64,000 bases of DNA, taken from positions 1,674,001 to 1,738,000 of the forward strand of contig NZ_CP155576.1 of NCBI RefSeq assembly GCF_039693965.1, written 5' to 3'. A model generated the notes under the pieces. That model did no database searches, had not been told where the DNA came from, and worked only from the letters and a program-made list of their open reading frames with translations. Shown here piece after piece: positions 16,579 to 26,727 of the stretch (its first letter is position 1; each line of letters starts with the position of its first letter). Origin of the DNA: Moraxella sp. K1664 (lineage in GTDB: Bacteria > Pseudomonadota > Gammaproteobacteria > Pseudomonadales > Moraxellaceae). The translations under genes were made by a program, and so were the position numbers.

Positions 16579-16674
16579 TAGGGTGTGCTTGCCTTTGGTA
16601 TTTGCAATAAAAACTGATTAAAGCGAGAAACTTTATCGTATTATAAAAATGTTATCAATGTCAGACATGCCCTA
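16579..16674 (+). repeat. Short MITE copy (TAGGGTGTG ... CATGCCCTA)
   Basis: A 96-bp member of the MITE family whose full 206-bp copies lie at 20053 and 50043. It keeps the ends TAGGGTGTG and CATGCCCTA, the GCCTTTGGTATTTGCAATAA segment shared with the reverse complement of the 50043 copy, and AATGTTATCAATGTCAGACA. TATA sequence flanks both ends, consistent with a TA target duplication. Confidence 0.8.
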
Positions 16675-16738
16675 TATTTTAAAGAAAATTTTAAAAAAAT
16701 TTGCTATAATTGACATTCATTTTGACAAGGATAAAACC

Positions 16739-17011
16739 ATGCAACTTACCACAAGAGAATTGGTTGAAAAATTTGGCTCTCATCGCTTGATTGTGCTTGA
16801 TGATGATGTTTTGGCAGATTTTGACGATGATACCGTGCTTTTATTATCCGCCCAAAAACCAACCAAAAAACCCATTTTGCCAGAAATTGCCAAATACGCC
16901 AATTTTTTAAAAAATGATGTTGCCGATGATAATGAAAATATTGACGAGCAAAGCAAACGCATCATGGCAATGCTAAATGCTGATGATAAACGCATTAAGG
17001 CAGGTTTATGA
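16739..17011 (+). CDS. Putative antitoxin of a PIN-toxin pair
   Basis: A 90-residue acidic protein immediately before a PIN-domain gene, which it overlaps by four bases (ATGA). The ATG at 16739 (MQLTTRELVEKF) has an AAGGA ribosome site. A longer frame from 16649 would be read out of MITE sequence and is rejected. A TATAAT (16705-16710) lies about 30 bases upstream. The sequence does not show a clear ribbon-helix-helix or AbrB motif that I can name, so the antitoxin role rests on position, size and the acidic tail. Confidence 0.75.
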   Translation: MQLTTRELVEKFGSHRLIVLDDDVLADFDDDTVLLLSAQKPTKKPILPEIAKYANFLKNDVADDNENIDEQSKRIMAMLNADDKRIKAGL

Positions 17012-17427
17012 AAACCATTAGCATAGACACCAATATTCTTGCCCGTTATTTTTTGGGCGATGATATTGACCAACAAGAAATGGCATTGCAATTATTAAGT
17101 AATTATCAATGTTTTGTACCCATAACAGTGATATTAGAATTGGCGTGGGTATTACAATCTTACGATAAATCAAAACTAAGTGTCATTGAAAGTATTTTGA
17201 TTTTATCAAAATTACCCACGATTATTTTAGAACATAAACAAGCGGTAATTTCTGCAATGCGTTGGGCGATTGAAGGCATGGATATTGCTGATGCCATTCA
17301 TTTAGCCATTGCCAAACAGTATGATTATTTACCATTAAGCAGTTTTGATAAACGATTTATCAATAAATCAAAAAGCATTGATAATGCACCCATTTGCCAA
17401 ACCGTCAAAAGTTTGATTGAACAATAA
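17008..17427 (+). CDS. PIN-domain toxin, VapC-like (second locus)
   Basis: A 139-residue PIN-domain protein with SIDTNILARYFLGDD, ILELAWVLQSY and EGMDIADAIHLAIAKQYD, giving the Asp-Glu-Asp acidic set. The final SFDKRF motif is common in VapC toxins. It is coupled to the upstream antitoxin candidate and lies 20 bases before trpS, so read-through into trpS is possible. It is divergent in sequence from the VapC at 15839 and is a separate toxin-antitoxin module, not a duplication. Confidence 0.88.
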   Translation: MKTISIDTNILARYFLGDDIDQQEMALQLLSNYQCFVPITVILELAWVLQSYDKSKLSVIESILILSKLPTIILEHKQAVISAMRWAIEGMDIADAIHLAIAKQYDYLPLSSFDKRFINKSKSIDNAPICQTVKSLIEQ

Positions 17428-17447
17428 TTTAACATTAAGAGAAAATC

Positions 17448-18497
17448 ATGACCGCACCAACCACCAAACGCATTTTAACAGGCATTACCACCACAGGCAT
17501 TCCCCATTTGGGCAACTATGTCGGAGCGATTCGCCCTGCCATTCAAGCGGTGCAAAACTCCGATGATGACGCCTTTTTCTTTTTGGCGGATTATCATGGG
17601 ATTATCAAATGTTTTGACCCTGATGAGATTCATCGCTCCACCAAAGCCATTGCCGCCACTTGGATTGCCTGCGGTCTTGACCCCGAGAAAGTTACCTTTT
17701 ATCGCCAGTCGGACATTCCTGAGATTCCTGAGCTTGCGTGGATTTTAAACTGCTCTTGTGCCAAAGGTCTGATGAACCGAGCCCACGCCTACAAAGCGAG
17801 CGTGGATATGAACCTTGCCAAAGAAGACACGGACGCTGACTTTGGTATCAGCATGGGGCTGTTTAGCTATCCTGTGCTGATGAGTGCGGATATTTTGATG
17901 TTTAACGCCACGCACGTCCCTGTCGGCAAAGACCAGATTCAGCACATTGAAATGGCACGAGACATTGCAGGGACGTTTAATTTTAAATACAAAGAGCTGT
18001 TCACGCTCCCGACTGCCGTAACGGACGAAAACACGCCCCTACTGACAGGGCTTGACGGTCGCAAAATGAGCAAATCCTACGGCAACACCATTCCGCTATT
18101 TGGGGACGGCAGTCCCACCATTGACCCGCAAAAGGCACTAAAAAAAGCAATCGGACAAATCGTAACCAACTCCCAAGCCCCCGAAGAACCCAAAAATCCC
18201 GATGAATGTAATATTTTTGAGATTTATAAGGCCTTTGCCACGCCTGATGAGATAAATGCCCTTGCCGAGCATTATAGACGTGGTATCGGTTGGGGCGAAG
18301 CTAAGGAGATTTTGTTTAACAAGATTGACGGCGAGATTGCTCCCATGCGTGAAAAATACGCTCATCTTATGGCAAATCCTAAGGAGCTTGAAGAGATTTT
18401 GCAAATGGGGGCGGTTAAGGCTCGCCGTGTCGCCCAAAAACAGCTCGATAAAACCAGACGTGCGATTGGGATTAAACCGCTTGCGAAGTTGAAATAA
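17448..18497 (+). CDS. trpS: Tryptophan--tRNA ligase
   Basis: A 349-residue class I aminoacyl-tRNA synthetase charging tRNA-Trp. The HIGH-type motif is [14 protein letters not shown] and the KMSKS loop is [14 protein letters not shown]. The central [15 protein letters not shown] region is typical of TrpRS. AAGAGA precedes the ATG as ribosome site. Length is as expected. The next gene starts on the base after its stop codon, so trpS heads a trpS-NERD-scpA group. Confidence 0.97.
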   Translation: MTAPTTKRILTGITTTGIPHLGNYVGAIRPAIQAVQNSDDDAFFFLADYHGIIKCFDPDEIHRSTKAIAATWIACGLDPEKVTFYRQSDIPEIPELAWILNCSCAKGLMNRAHAYKASVDMNLAKEDTDADFGISMGLFSYPVLMSADILMFNATHVPVGKDQIQHIEMARDIAGTFNFKYKELFTLPTAVTDENTPLLTGLDGRKMSKSYGNTIPLFGDGSPTIDPQKALKKAIGQIVTNSQAPEEPKNPDECNIFEIYKAFATPDEINALAEHYRRGIGWGEAKEILFNKIDGEIAPMREKYAHLMANPKELEEILQMGAVKARRVAQKQLDKTRRAIGIKPLAKLK

Positions 18498-19133
18498 ATG
18501 GATATTTTGCCCATTTTTATCAATTCATTAAAACCACTTTTGTGGTTTTTGCCAATATTTTTCATCATCGCCTTTTTAAAATCACCCTTATTTAAAGGGT
18601 GGTTTGGCGAAAAATTGGTAAATATAAAATCAAACAGTACTTTACCAACAGATATTTATCATGATTTTCATGATGTTTTAATTCAAGATGAATTTGGCAT
18701 TACGCAAATTGACCATATTTATATTTCTAAATTTGGTATTTTTGTGGTGGAAACCAAAAATTATCAAGGTTGGATTTTTGGCAAAGTTCATGATAAAAAA
18801 TGGGTGCAAAATATTTATGGCAAAAAGCAATTCTTTCAAAATCCATTACATCAAAATTACCGACACATCAAAGCCTTAGAAAAAACTTTAAATTTAACAA
18901 ATGATTATTTTCATTCTGTTATTGTTTTTGCTGGGAATTGTGAATTAAAAAACTCTTTTCCTGATAATATTTGTTACTTATCAAATTTTACGGATTATAT
19001 TTTATCCATAAAAGAACCCATACTTCGCCAAGATGAGATAGAGCGTTTAATTCATTTATTAAACATGAAAAGATTGGAAAACAATAAAACCAACAAAAAA
19101 GAACATATCAAACATTTAAGGCAAACCCATTAA
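18498..19133 (+). CDS. Membrane-anchored NERD-domain protein
   Basis: A 211-residue protein with an N-terminal hydrophobic segment (LLWFLPIFFIIAFLKSP) and a nuclease-related (NERD) domain. The domain shows GWFGEKLVN, GITQIDHIYISKFGIFVVET and KNYQGWIFG, giving the D...ExK pattern of a PD-(D/E)XK-like fold. NERD proteins are presumed DNA-processing or single-strand nucleases, but activity is rarely shown. The gene abuts trpS and scpA with no spacing. Its AT-rich, lysine- and asparagine-rich codon use differs from both neighbours, suggesting later arrival in the operon. A second NERD gene lies at 34869. Confidence 0.85.
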   Translation: MDILPIFINSLKPLLWFLPIFFIIAFLKSPLFKGWFGEKLVNIKSNSTLPTDIYHDFHDVLIQDEFGITQIDHIYISKFGIFVVETKNYQGWIFGKVHDKKWVQNIYGKKQFFQNPLHQNYRHIKALEKTLNLTNDYFHSVIVFAGNCELKNSFPDNICYLSNFTDYILSIKEPILRQDEIERLIHLLNMKRLENNKTNKKEHIKHLRQTH

Positions 19134-20048
19134 ATGACCGACACCGCCCAACCCGACACCCCCATCCGTATTTTTGATACGCCCGTTTCATCATTGCCTG
19201 ATGATTTATATATCCCACCCCAAGCATTTGCGATATGGCTTGAACAATTTGCAGGCCCGCTTGATTTTTTGTTGTATTTGGTTAAAAAGAATAATTTTGA
19301 TTTGACCGAAACCGCCATTTTACCGATTACCGAGCAGTATTTGACCTACATCAAAGAGCTTGATGATACTTATTTTGAACTGGCGGGCGATTATCTGCTC
19401 ATGGCAAGTACGCTCATTGCCATAAAAAGCGAACTTTTGCTACCCCAACCTGAAATCATAGGCGAAGAGCTGAGCCCCAAAGCACGACTCATCAGACGGC
19501 TAGAAGAATATGCCCAAATCAAAGAAGCCAGTCGCCGACTAGACAGTCTCATCCGCCTAGAACGTGATGTGTTTTTGGCATTTGCAAGCCTGCCTAGTAG
19601 TGAAGCCATGAAAGCCGAATTGCCAAGCTACTCGCCCCAGATACTCATCAACAGCTTGATTACTATGCAAATCAAGCCTGATTATCAAATGCACCACATC
19701 AAGACCGACCCTGTGCCACTGCCTGAGCGTATCGCTAAGATTAGCCTGATGTTAAGCCAACAAGGCTCTGGCACGTTTGCCGAGCTACTCGATGAAACGC
19801 AGGGGCGTGTGGGCGTGGTCGTGAGTTTTGTGGCGGTGTTAGAGCTTCTAAAACGGGGGCTGATTGGCTTTGCTGACGGTGATGACGCCCTACTCAAAAG
19901 TGAGATAAATGTGGACATCGCCCAGAGTTTTCAGCTTGAAGTCATGGACGCCCCCACGTCCAAAAAAGGCAAGCAAAAAGACCCTTTATTTAACATCAAC
20001 AACACCGGCTTTGACTTGTCCGAGCAGACTTTATATTGGCTTCATTGA
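19134..20048 (+). CDS. scpA: Segregation and condensation protein A
   Basis: A 304-residue kleisin that bridges SMC heads and, with ScpB, forms the chromosome condensation complex. FAGPLDFLLYLVKKNNFDL and ITEQYLTYIKEL form the N-terminal SMC-neck-binding region. YLLMASTLIAIKSELLLPQP follows, and a C-terminal winged-helix segment ends at the stop. The first ~25 residues are a variable extension. It starts immediately after the NERD gene. Its normal partner scpB now lies 220 bases on, beyond a MITE insertion. Confidence 0.95.
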   Translation: MTDTAQPDTPIRIFDTPVSSLPDDLYIPPQAFAIWLEQFAGPLDFLLYLVKKNNFDLTETAILPITEQYLTYIKELDDTYFELAGDYLLMASTLIAIKSELLLPQPEIIGEELSPKARLIRRLEEYAQIKEASRRLDSLIRLERDVFLAFASLPSSEAMKAELPSYSPQILINSLITMQIKPDYQMHHIKTDPVPLPERIAKISLMLSQQGSGTFAELLDETQGRVGVVVSFVAVLELLKRGLIGFADGDDALLKSEINVDIAQSFQLEVMDAPTSKKGKQKDPLFNINNTGFDLSEQTLYWLH

Positions 20049-20052
20049 TCAT

Positions 20053-20258
20053 TAGGGCGTGTTGAATATTGGTATTTGCAATGAAAAATGAGAAAAATCG
20101 CACGTTTTTCAAGGAAAAAACACAGGCTGATAGTCGTTCTATCAGCCAAGTTTTTGACGATGAAAAACAAGATTTAGCCATTTTTCATGCAAAAATTGGT
20201 TGAAATTGTCAAATTTTGCCATATCTATAAGAATGTTATAAATGTTCAACACGCCCTA
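20053..20258 (+). repeat. 206-bp MITE between scpA and scpB
   Basis: Starts TAGGGCGTGTTGAATA and ends TGTTCAACACGCCCTA, a terminal inverted repeat of about 14 bases. The copy at 50043-50248 has the same length and aligns in reverse complement through GCAATGAAAAATGAGAAAAA and TAGCCATTTTTCATGCAAAA. The centre holds a palindrome (GGCTGATAG...CTATCAGCC). No transposase gene is present. Confidence 0.88.
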
Positions 20259-20267
20259 GACAACCGT

Positions 20268-20876
20268 ATGCAAAACAACCAACCCTTATCCACGCTTACA
20301 CCCAACAGTGATAGCGACAAAATCGCTGATGACATCAAAGACACCCACGCCACTGCCACAGCGTTAAGTCGCTATATTGAAGTGCTACTGCACGCCAGCG
20401 AGTCGCCTTTGACGGCAGATGATTTAAAAAAGCATTTGATGATAAGCCAAGATGAATTTGATGTGGCACTGGCGGTGCTAGAAGAGCGTTTGTCGCACAG
20501 CGTGCTGACCCTTGCCAAGACCGCCAGTGGCTATCGCTTGCAAATCAAGGACTCGTACAGTCGCATCATTCATCAGGTATTCCCCGAACGCCAAGAGACC
20601 CTAAGCCAAGCCCTGTTAGAGACCCTAAGTGTCATCGCTTATAAACAGCCTGTTACTCGCTCGGATATCGAGCATATTCGTGGCGTGAGCGTGTCTAGCC
20701 ATATCTTACGCCAACTGTTTGATAAGGGTTGGATTATGGAAAAGGGACATAAAGACGTGTTGGGTCGCCCTGCCTTATTGCACACCACCAAGGCGTTTTT
20801 GGACGCATTTGGTTTGACTGATTTAAAAGAATTGCCCGAATTGCCTGATTTGGAAAATTTTAAAGTGGACGGCTAG
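20268..20876 (+). CDS. scpB: Segregation and condensation protein B
   Basis: A 202-residue double winged-helix protein that stabilises the ScpA-SMC complex. SRYIEVLLHASESPLTADDL opens the first winged helix. QALLETLSVIAYKQPVTRSD, IEHIRGVSVS and HKDVLGRPALLHTTKAFLDA are diagnostic ScpB blocks. The start was put at ATG 20268, ten bases after the MITE; the longer frame from 20187 is coded by MITE sequence. The chosen start has no good ribosome site, so expression probably depends on sequence brought by the MITE. Confidence 0.92.
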   Translation: MQNNQPLSTLTPNSDSDKIADDIKDTHATATALSRYIEVLLHASESPLTADDLKKHLMISQDEFDVALAVLEERLSHSVLTLAKTASGYRLQIKDSYSRIIHQVFPERQETLSQALLETLSVIAYKQPVTRSDIEHIRGVSVSSHILRQLFDKGWIMEKGHKDVLGRPALLHTTKAFLDAFGLTDLKELPELPDLENFKVDG

Positions 20877-20986
20877 GGCTTATATTAAAATAACTGATTT
20901 CATGATATTGGGTTTTTATTAAACCGCTCAATTTACCTTAAATTATTTGATTTTAATTTATTTTAATTTATAATCATTTAATTTCA

Positions 20987-21063
20987 AAATACACCAATGA
21001 CAGTAGGTGCGTATGACGCACCAATCAGATTTTTCATTTAAAAGGTGCGCGGTACGCACCTTA
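20987..21063 (+). repeat. GGTGCGT/ACGCACC palindromic repeats
   Basis: Two palindromes, GGTGCGTATGACGCACC (21006-21022) and GGTGCGCGGTACGCACC (21044-21060), occur within AT-rich DNA. The preceding AAAATACACCAATGACAGTA also matches the unit at 51122-51162. The whole 20877-21253 gap holds no gene that I can support; another GTAGGGGTGAATTG fragment lies near 21111. Confidence 0.75.
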
Positions 21064-21253
21064 CTATTATTTGATTTTAATTTTAATTTGGTATTATTAA
21101 ATTGAGATATGTAGGGGTGAATTGTATTCGCCCAAGTATTTTATTTAAAAAATACATTTTAAAAATTTTAGGTATCTAATTAATCATATTTTCAATTATA
21201 AATTTACAACCATTAATATCGCAATTTCCCCTATTGATTTTAAAAATCCCACC

Positions 21254-21964
21254 CTATCTTTTTCTTTTGCGTTTTATCATCATAAATTTAATCATACGCT
21301 CGGAACGACGAAACCATTTTTCCATATGCACATAACTGATTGCCGAGAGAAAAATAATGGTAATCGGCAGAAGCATTGACCAATAGCCATATTTGGCATA
21401 CAGCCACACCGCCACAAAGCCACCGCCAAAAAATCCCCACCATAACGCACTTTGTAGCACCACTTTGGCAAGACTGACCTTTCGCCCCACAAGCCAATGC
21501 CCCACAGTCGCCCCCAAATCGGACGTTACCCCAGTCAGATGCGTGGTACGCACCACCGCCCCATGATAGGTTGCCACCATGGAGTTTTGTAGTCCGCACG
21601 CCATGGCGATGAGCATTTGCCCGTAGTCGTTGCCCGATAGATACAGCGACAGACTGCCACAGAGCAGGACAAATTCTAGGTACATGGCATAGCCATAATG
21701 ACGTTTGATGTGTAGCTCACTGCCCCCGATAATCATGCCACTTAGCACCGAGCCAAGCCAAAACGAGCCCACCGACACAAGCAGTAGCCATAGGTTTTCC
21801 CAGTCATGATGAAAAGACGTAACCGCCAGCAGGCTGATGTTGCCCGTAACGTGTGATGCCGAAACGTGAGTAAATCCCATGAGTGCGGTTGTATTCAAAA
21901 TGCCAGCACTAAATGCCAACACCACCGCCCCACACAGTACCCAAGTGGGAAGTTGGTTTTGCAT
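21254..21964 (-). CDS. DUF1275 (YoaK-type) membrane protein
   Basis: A 236-residue inner-membrane protein with about six hydrophobic segments. VLAFSAGILNTTALMGF, HVSASHVTGNISLLA, ACGLQNSMVATYHGAVVRTT and HLTGVTSDLGATVGHWLVG are the conserved DUF1275/YoaK blocks. The family's role is not settled; a transporter is often assumed. A basic C-terminal tail (MIKFMMIKRKRKR) follows the last helix. It is flanked by fabI on the same strand about 130 bases upstream. Confidence 0.85.
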   Translation of the reverse strand: MQNQLPTWVLCGAVVLAFSAGILNTTALMGFTHVSASHVTGNISLLAVTSFHHDWENLWLLLVSVGSFWLGSVLSGMIIGGSELHIKRHYGYAMYLEFVLLCGSLSLYLSGNDYGQMLIAMACGLQNSMVATYHGAVVRTTHLTGVTSDLGATVGHWLVGRKVSLAKVVLQSALWWGFFGGGFVAVWLYAKYGYWSMLLPITIIFLSAISYVHMEKWFRRSERMIKFMMIKRKRKR

Positions 21965-22095
21965 GACGGATGAATGAGTGATACCAAACCAATTAGTTTA
22001 CAAAACTTTGGACAAAAATAAAAGCACACAACACAAGACGTGCTTGATTGTGTGCTGTTAAAATGTTACAAAATTTTACAAGACTTAGGCGTGTC

Positions 22096-22908
22096 TTACT
22101 CGGTATCGTCCGCCACCAGTTCTATAAGCTCACTGCTTAGTCCGACAGTATTAAACCCTGCGTCCACAAACAAAATCTCGCCTGTAATACCGCTCGCCCA
22201 AGGCGATAGCAGGAATAAAGCGGCGTTACCCACTTCCATTTGATTGACGTTGCGTTGTAAGGGCGTTACTTTTTCGGTAACGTCCAGCATTTTGCGGAAT
22301 GACTTGATGCCACTGGCGGCAAGCGTACGAATGGGGCCTGCACTAATGGCATTGACACGAATGCCTTCTTTGCCCAGCGAGCTTGCCAAATAACGCACGG
22401 ACGATTCTAGACTGGCTTTGGCAAGTCCCATGACGTTGTAATTTGGCAATACAGAAATACTGCCTTCATAAGTCAAAGTCAAAAGCGAACCTTGACGTTT
22501 GGCAAGCAATTCACGACTGGCTTTGGCAAGTGCCACAAAGCTGTATGAGCTGATGTCGTGAGCGATGGCAAAGCCTTCACGGGTCGTGGCGTCTGTAAAA
22601 TCACCGTCCAACTGCTCGGCAGGGGCAAAACCAATGGCGTGTACCACACCGTTCACGCCGTCGCCCCAAATGCGAGCTACTTCATCAAAGCATTTGGCAA
22701 TCTCATCATCCGAGCTAACATCACAAGGCAACACCGCCACCGCCCCAAAGGTCTCGGCCGCCATGTCTACCCGTTTTTTGATTTTGTCGTTGGGGTAAGT
22801 CAAAATCAGCTCCGCCCCTTCACGGTGCAAGCACTCGGCAATCGCCCACGCAATCGACAGCTTACTGGCAATGCCCGTTACCACAAATCGTTGACCTTTT
22901 AATAACAT
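22096..22908 (-). CDS. fabI: Enoyl-[acyl-carrier-protein] reductase (NADH) FabI
   Basis: Catalyses the last reductive step of each fatty-acid elongation round. The 270-residue short-chain dehydrogenase shows the FabI-specific cofactor motif [14 protein letters not shown]. The catalytic Tyr-X6-Tyr/Lys pattern is in [20 protein letters not shown], and [15 protein letters not shown] follows. The ATG at 22908 ([12 protein letters not shown]) has a GGAG ribosome site; the longer frame from 22944 is not needed. This is the target of triclosan and isoniazid-type inhibitors in other bacteria. Confidence 0.96.
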   Translation of the reverse strand: MLLKGQRFVVTGIASKLSIAWAIAECLHREGAELILTYPNDKIKKRVDMAAETFGAVAVLPCDVSSDDEIAKCFDEVARIWGDGVNGVVHAIGFAPAEQLDGDFTDATTREGFAIAHDISSYSFVALAKASRELLAKRQGSLLTLTYEGSISVLPNYNVMGLAKASLESSVRYLASSLGKEGIRVNAISAGPIRTLAASGIKSFRKMLDVTEKVTPLQRNVNQMEVGNAALFLLSPWASGITGEILFVDAGFNTVGLSSELIELVADDTE

Positions 22909-23094
22909 CAGTCGCTCCACGCATTTAGTTAAAATTGTTGGCATTATACCACAGATTTTGTCAAATGGGGAAAATTTAGGAACGATTGTAAACTTTTAAT
23001 TAATCGCCATTTATTTGAATTTGGCTATTTTAAAAGGGTAAATTTAAAAAAGCAAAAATTACAACCCATTACCATGACAAAGCACACAAACCAT

Positions 23095-23123
23095 TTGGCA
23101 AATCTTGTCTTTTTCGCTATAAT
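23095..23123 (+). promoter_or_regulatory. folE: Sigma-70 promoter of folE
   Basis: TTGGCA (23095-23100) and TATAAT (23118-23123) are separated by 17 bases. Transcription would begin near 23130, about 20 bases before the chosen start codon, which excludes a longer reading frame beginning at 23074. Confidence 0.8.
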
Positions 23124-23151
23124 ATCACGTTTATTTTTATTTGATAATACC

Positions 23152-23769
23152 ATGTGCCAACATTGCGACAGCCACGCCACGCCCGCCTTTTCTTTTGATG
23201 TAGAAGCCACCGCCCAGAACTACGCCAATATCATCTCCGCCAGTGGCGAGAACCTAAGCCGTGAAGGACTGCTTGATACGCCCATGCGTGCCGCCAAAGC
23301 CTTTCGGGACTTGACGGCAGGCTATCATCAAGACCTGCATACGGTTGCCAATAATGCCATTTTTGCCAGCGATAATGCTGATTTGGTGCTTGTGCAAAAC
23401 ATTGAATTTTATTCATTGTGCGAACATCACATCCTGCCATTTTTTGGCGTGGCACACATCGGCTATCTGCCAAATGGTAAGGTATTGGGCTTATCCAAAC
23501 TGGCTCGCATTGTTGATATGTATGCCAAACGCCTACAAATCCAAGAAAACTTAACCAAACAAGTCGCCCAAGCCATTCATGAGCTTACGAACTGTCGTGG
23601 TGTGGCGGTCGTCATGGACGCAAGCCATATGTGCATGATGATGCGTGGCGTGGGCAAACAACAGTCCACCACCCGCACCACCTGTATGCTTGGGGTGTAT
23701 GAGACGGACAATCAAGCCAGAAATGAATTTTTGAGCACCATTCCTAAGCGTGTGCCAGCATTTGGCTGA
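23152..23769 (+). CDS. folE: GTP cyclohydrolase I (FolE type)
   Basis: Converts GTP to 7,8-dihydroneopterin triphosphate, the first step of folate synthesis. The 205-residue protein carries the zinc-site motif [20 protein letters not shown] and the second conserved block [14 protein letters not shown] short N-terminus with MCQHCDSH is lineage-specific. ATG 23152 was chosen because the promoter lies just upstream, although there is no strong ribosome site. A bidirectional terminator separates it from dps. Confidence 0.95.
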   Translation: MCQHCDSHATPAFSFDVEATAQNYANIISASGENLSREGLLDTPMRAAKAFRDLTAGYHQDLHTVANNAIFASDNADLVLVQNIEFYSLCEHHILPFFGVAHIGYLPNGKVLGLSKLARIVDMYAKRLQIQENLTKQVAQAIHELTNCRGVAVVMDASHMCMMMRGVGKQQSTTRTTCMLGVYETDNQARNEFLSTIPKRVPAFG

Positions 23770-23804
23770 TGGTGATCTATTTTAGAATTAGAAATAGGCA
23801 CGAT

Positions 23805-23837
23805 AAAAAGCCCTTAATGTAGAGTTAAGGGCTTTTT
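23805..23837. terminator. Bidirectional terminator between folE and dps
   Basis: AAAAAGCCCTTAA and TTAAGGGCTTTTT form a 13-bp perfect stem with T runs on both strands, between convergent folE and dps. Confidence 0.92.
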
Positions 23838-23869
23838 AATTGGGTTAATGATGGGTTAAATGATGTGGA

Positions 23870-24340
23870 TTAACCCAAAAACGCATTATACATCCAAATT
23901 TCTTTTTCTTGGGCTTGAACATATTCTGTAACGATGTCGGACGTGCCTTGGTCAGATGCCCCTTCGGCAAGCTCAGCAACGGCTCGTTGTTCTTCGATAA
24001 GTGTTTGCAAGCCCTTAACCACGCCTTCCACACAGCCACGACCGTCAAACACGCCTTTGTCTTCTTTGATGCTAGAACGCTCGGCAAAATCACTATAAGC
24101 GTGTAATGGCGTACCACCTAGCGTTAGGATGCGTTCAGCGATTTCGTCAATTTGCAGTTGTAGCTCGGTGTACAGCTCTTCAAATTTTGGGTGCAAGGTA
24201 AAAAAATGCTCGCCTTTGACATTCCAATGATAGCCACGCACGTTGATATAAAACAGATGATAGCTAGACAGTAGGGCGTTTAGGGCTTTGATAACTGGGG
24301 TAAGTTCTGCTTTTTCAAGACCGATTTGATTGGTACTCAT
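23870..24340 (-). CDS. dps: Dps/ferritin-like DNA-protection protein
   Basis: A 156-residue four-helix-bundle protein that forms a dodecamer, oxidises and stores iron, and may coat DNA in stress. The ferroxidase region is visible: YHLFYINVRGYHWNVKG (His), KFEELYTELQLQIDEIAERI (Asp, Glu) and LGGTPLHAYSDFAE. The short N-terminus lacks a long basic DNA-binding tail. The ATG at 24340 has a CGGAGA ribosome site; the longer frame to 24427 reads through the AT-rich promoter. A palindrome upstream may be an operator. Confidence 0.93.
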   Translation of the reverse strand: MSTNQIGLEKAELTPVIKALNALLSSYHLFYINVRGYHWNVKGEHFFTLHPKFEELYTELQLQIDEIAERILTLGGTPLHAYSDFAERSSIKEDKGVFDGRGCVEGVVKGLQTLIEEQRAVAELAEGASDQGTSDIVTEYVQAQEKEIWMYNAFLG

Positions 24341-24379
24341 AACATTTCTCCGATTGGTTGGTTTATAAATCAGTATTAT

Positions 24380-24403
24380 AAATTGATTTTTGGTAATCAA
24401 TTT
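24380..24403 (-). promoter_or_regulatory. Palindrome in the dps promoter region
   Basis: AAATTGATT and AATCAATTT are perfect 9-base arms with a 6-base gap, 40 bases upstream of dps. On the dps strand a TATAAT begins inside the second arm's end. The layout suits an operator or the promoter itself; the regulator is unknown. A Fur-like GAGAATCATTAT also occurs near 24509. Confidence 0.5.
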
Positions 24404-24516
24404 ATTTATATAATCATAATACCACAATTTTATGATGAGTAAAATTAGTGATTTTGATGATTATCATAAATTTATTCAATAAATACACAGTAAATTTGTG
24501 GATTTATTGAGAATCA

Positions 24517-25191
24517 TTATACTGTTATATTATCCGCTTTCAAGCCCTTTGGTGTAACTTCTTGTAAATGCTTGATGACGGTATTTACGGGGAAATGCTG
24601 TTGGCTTAGGCGTTTTGGCAGGATTTGACTGCCCTTTTGCCCATTTAGCTCAAACATGATAAAAACAAAATTGTCCGTCTCGTCCCATTGGCTAACCGCC
24701 GACCACGGAATGACCCCTTGCTGCATGGGGGCGTGGCGTAGATTCATGCCACGCATTTGCGGAGCGGGGGCATTTTTGACAGGCACAGCCATGATAAGCC
24801 CATGACTTTGTACGCCAAGTTTTAGCTCGCTCATCTCATCGGGCAGACCGCTCTCGGCAACTTGTTTTTCAAATTCTTTTTTCATGTACCATTGTAGCCC
24901 AAGCGTCCGCAGGGCAAGGTAGATGCCCACGCCCACAAGCATAATCCAAAAAATAATCGTAGAATAGCCACTGACAAAAACAAGCCCCAAAATGGCAAGC
25001 ACGACCAACACGCCCAAAATTATCCATTCTTTGGTACGAATGGATTTGAAGCCGACCGATTGAGCGGTTTTTTCAAATAGGGCAAGCTGTGCCGATTTGA
25101 ATTCAGCGTCCGTCATGTTTAGGGCGACAGGTTGTAGGGTGTAGGGGTAGAGTGCGTCTTGTTTTTTGGCTTTGATCTTGGCTTGGCTCAT
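24517..25191 (-). CDS. YcxB-like two-helix membrane protein
   Basis: A 224-residue protein. After a cytosolic N-terminus it has two adjacent membrane helices (EWIILGVLVVLAILGLVFVS and TIIFWIMLVGVGIYLAL), then a soluble C-terminal domain with GVIPWSAVSQWDETDNFVFI and ILPKRLSQQHFP. That WSxV...ILPKR pattern resembles the YcxB-like domain, whose function is unknown. ATG 25191 is preferred to a TTG nine bases upstream. It is divergent from serS, with which it shares a 130-base promoter region. Confidence 0.65.
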   Translation of the reverse strand: MSQAKIKAKKQDALYPYTLQPVALNMTDAEFKSAQLALFEKTAQSVGFKSIRTKEWIILGVLVVLAILGLVFVSGYSTIIFWIMLVGVGIYLALRTLGLQWYMKKEFEKQVAESGLPDEMSELKLGVQSHGLIMAVPVKNAPAPQMRGMNLRHAPMQQGVIPWSAVSQWDETDNFVFIMFELNGQKGSQILPKRLSQQHFPVNTVIKHLQEVTPKGLKADNITV

Positions 25192-25311
25192 GGCGGTCAA
25201 TTCTCGGTAAAAATGCCTATATTACCCAAAACTTGCCAAAAAATAAACCCAAAAAACAAAAACAAGTGAAATTTTGTGGTAAATTTGATATGATGAGCAA
25301 AATTTTAGTAA

Positions 25312-26583
<1,272 letters not shown>

Positions 26584-26589
26584 TGTTTT

Positions 26590-26627
26590 AAAAAGCCGTT
26601 TAGTCTTAGGATTAAGCGGTTTTTTTT
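26590..26627 (+). terminator. Terminator after serS
   Basis: AAAAGCCGTTTAGTC pairs imperfectly with GATTAAGCGGTTTT and is followed by a T run. Confidence 0.8.
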
Positions 26628-26670
26628 ATTGCCAAAATTCGCTCAATGGGGCGGATTATGACATAAATTC

Positions 26671-26706
26671 TTGTATTTGATGGTTATCTGTTTTAAAATA
26701 AAACAG
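26671..26706 (+). promoter_or_regulatory. Promoter and operator-like palindrome of the drm-type operon
   Basis: TTGTAT (26671-26676) and TAAAAT (26694-26699) are 17 bases apart. A perfect palindrome CTGTTTT-AAAAT-AAAACAG (26688-26706) covers the -10 element, as a repressor site would. The start codon of the first gene is 22 bases after it. No regulator gene is in the operon. Confidence 0.55.
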
Positions 26707-26727
26707 TTGTTAATAAAAGAGATTTTT

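Noticed and set aside
16649-16738. Longer start for the second antitoxin
   Set aside because: Encoded partly by a MITE and upstream of a TATAAT element; the ATG at 16739 has the ribosome site.
20187-20267. N-terminal extension of ScpB into the MITE
   Set aside because: The extra residues are coded by the MITE terminal repeat and do not resemble ScpB; kept only as a possibility in the MITE finding.
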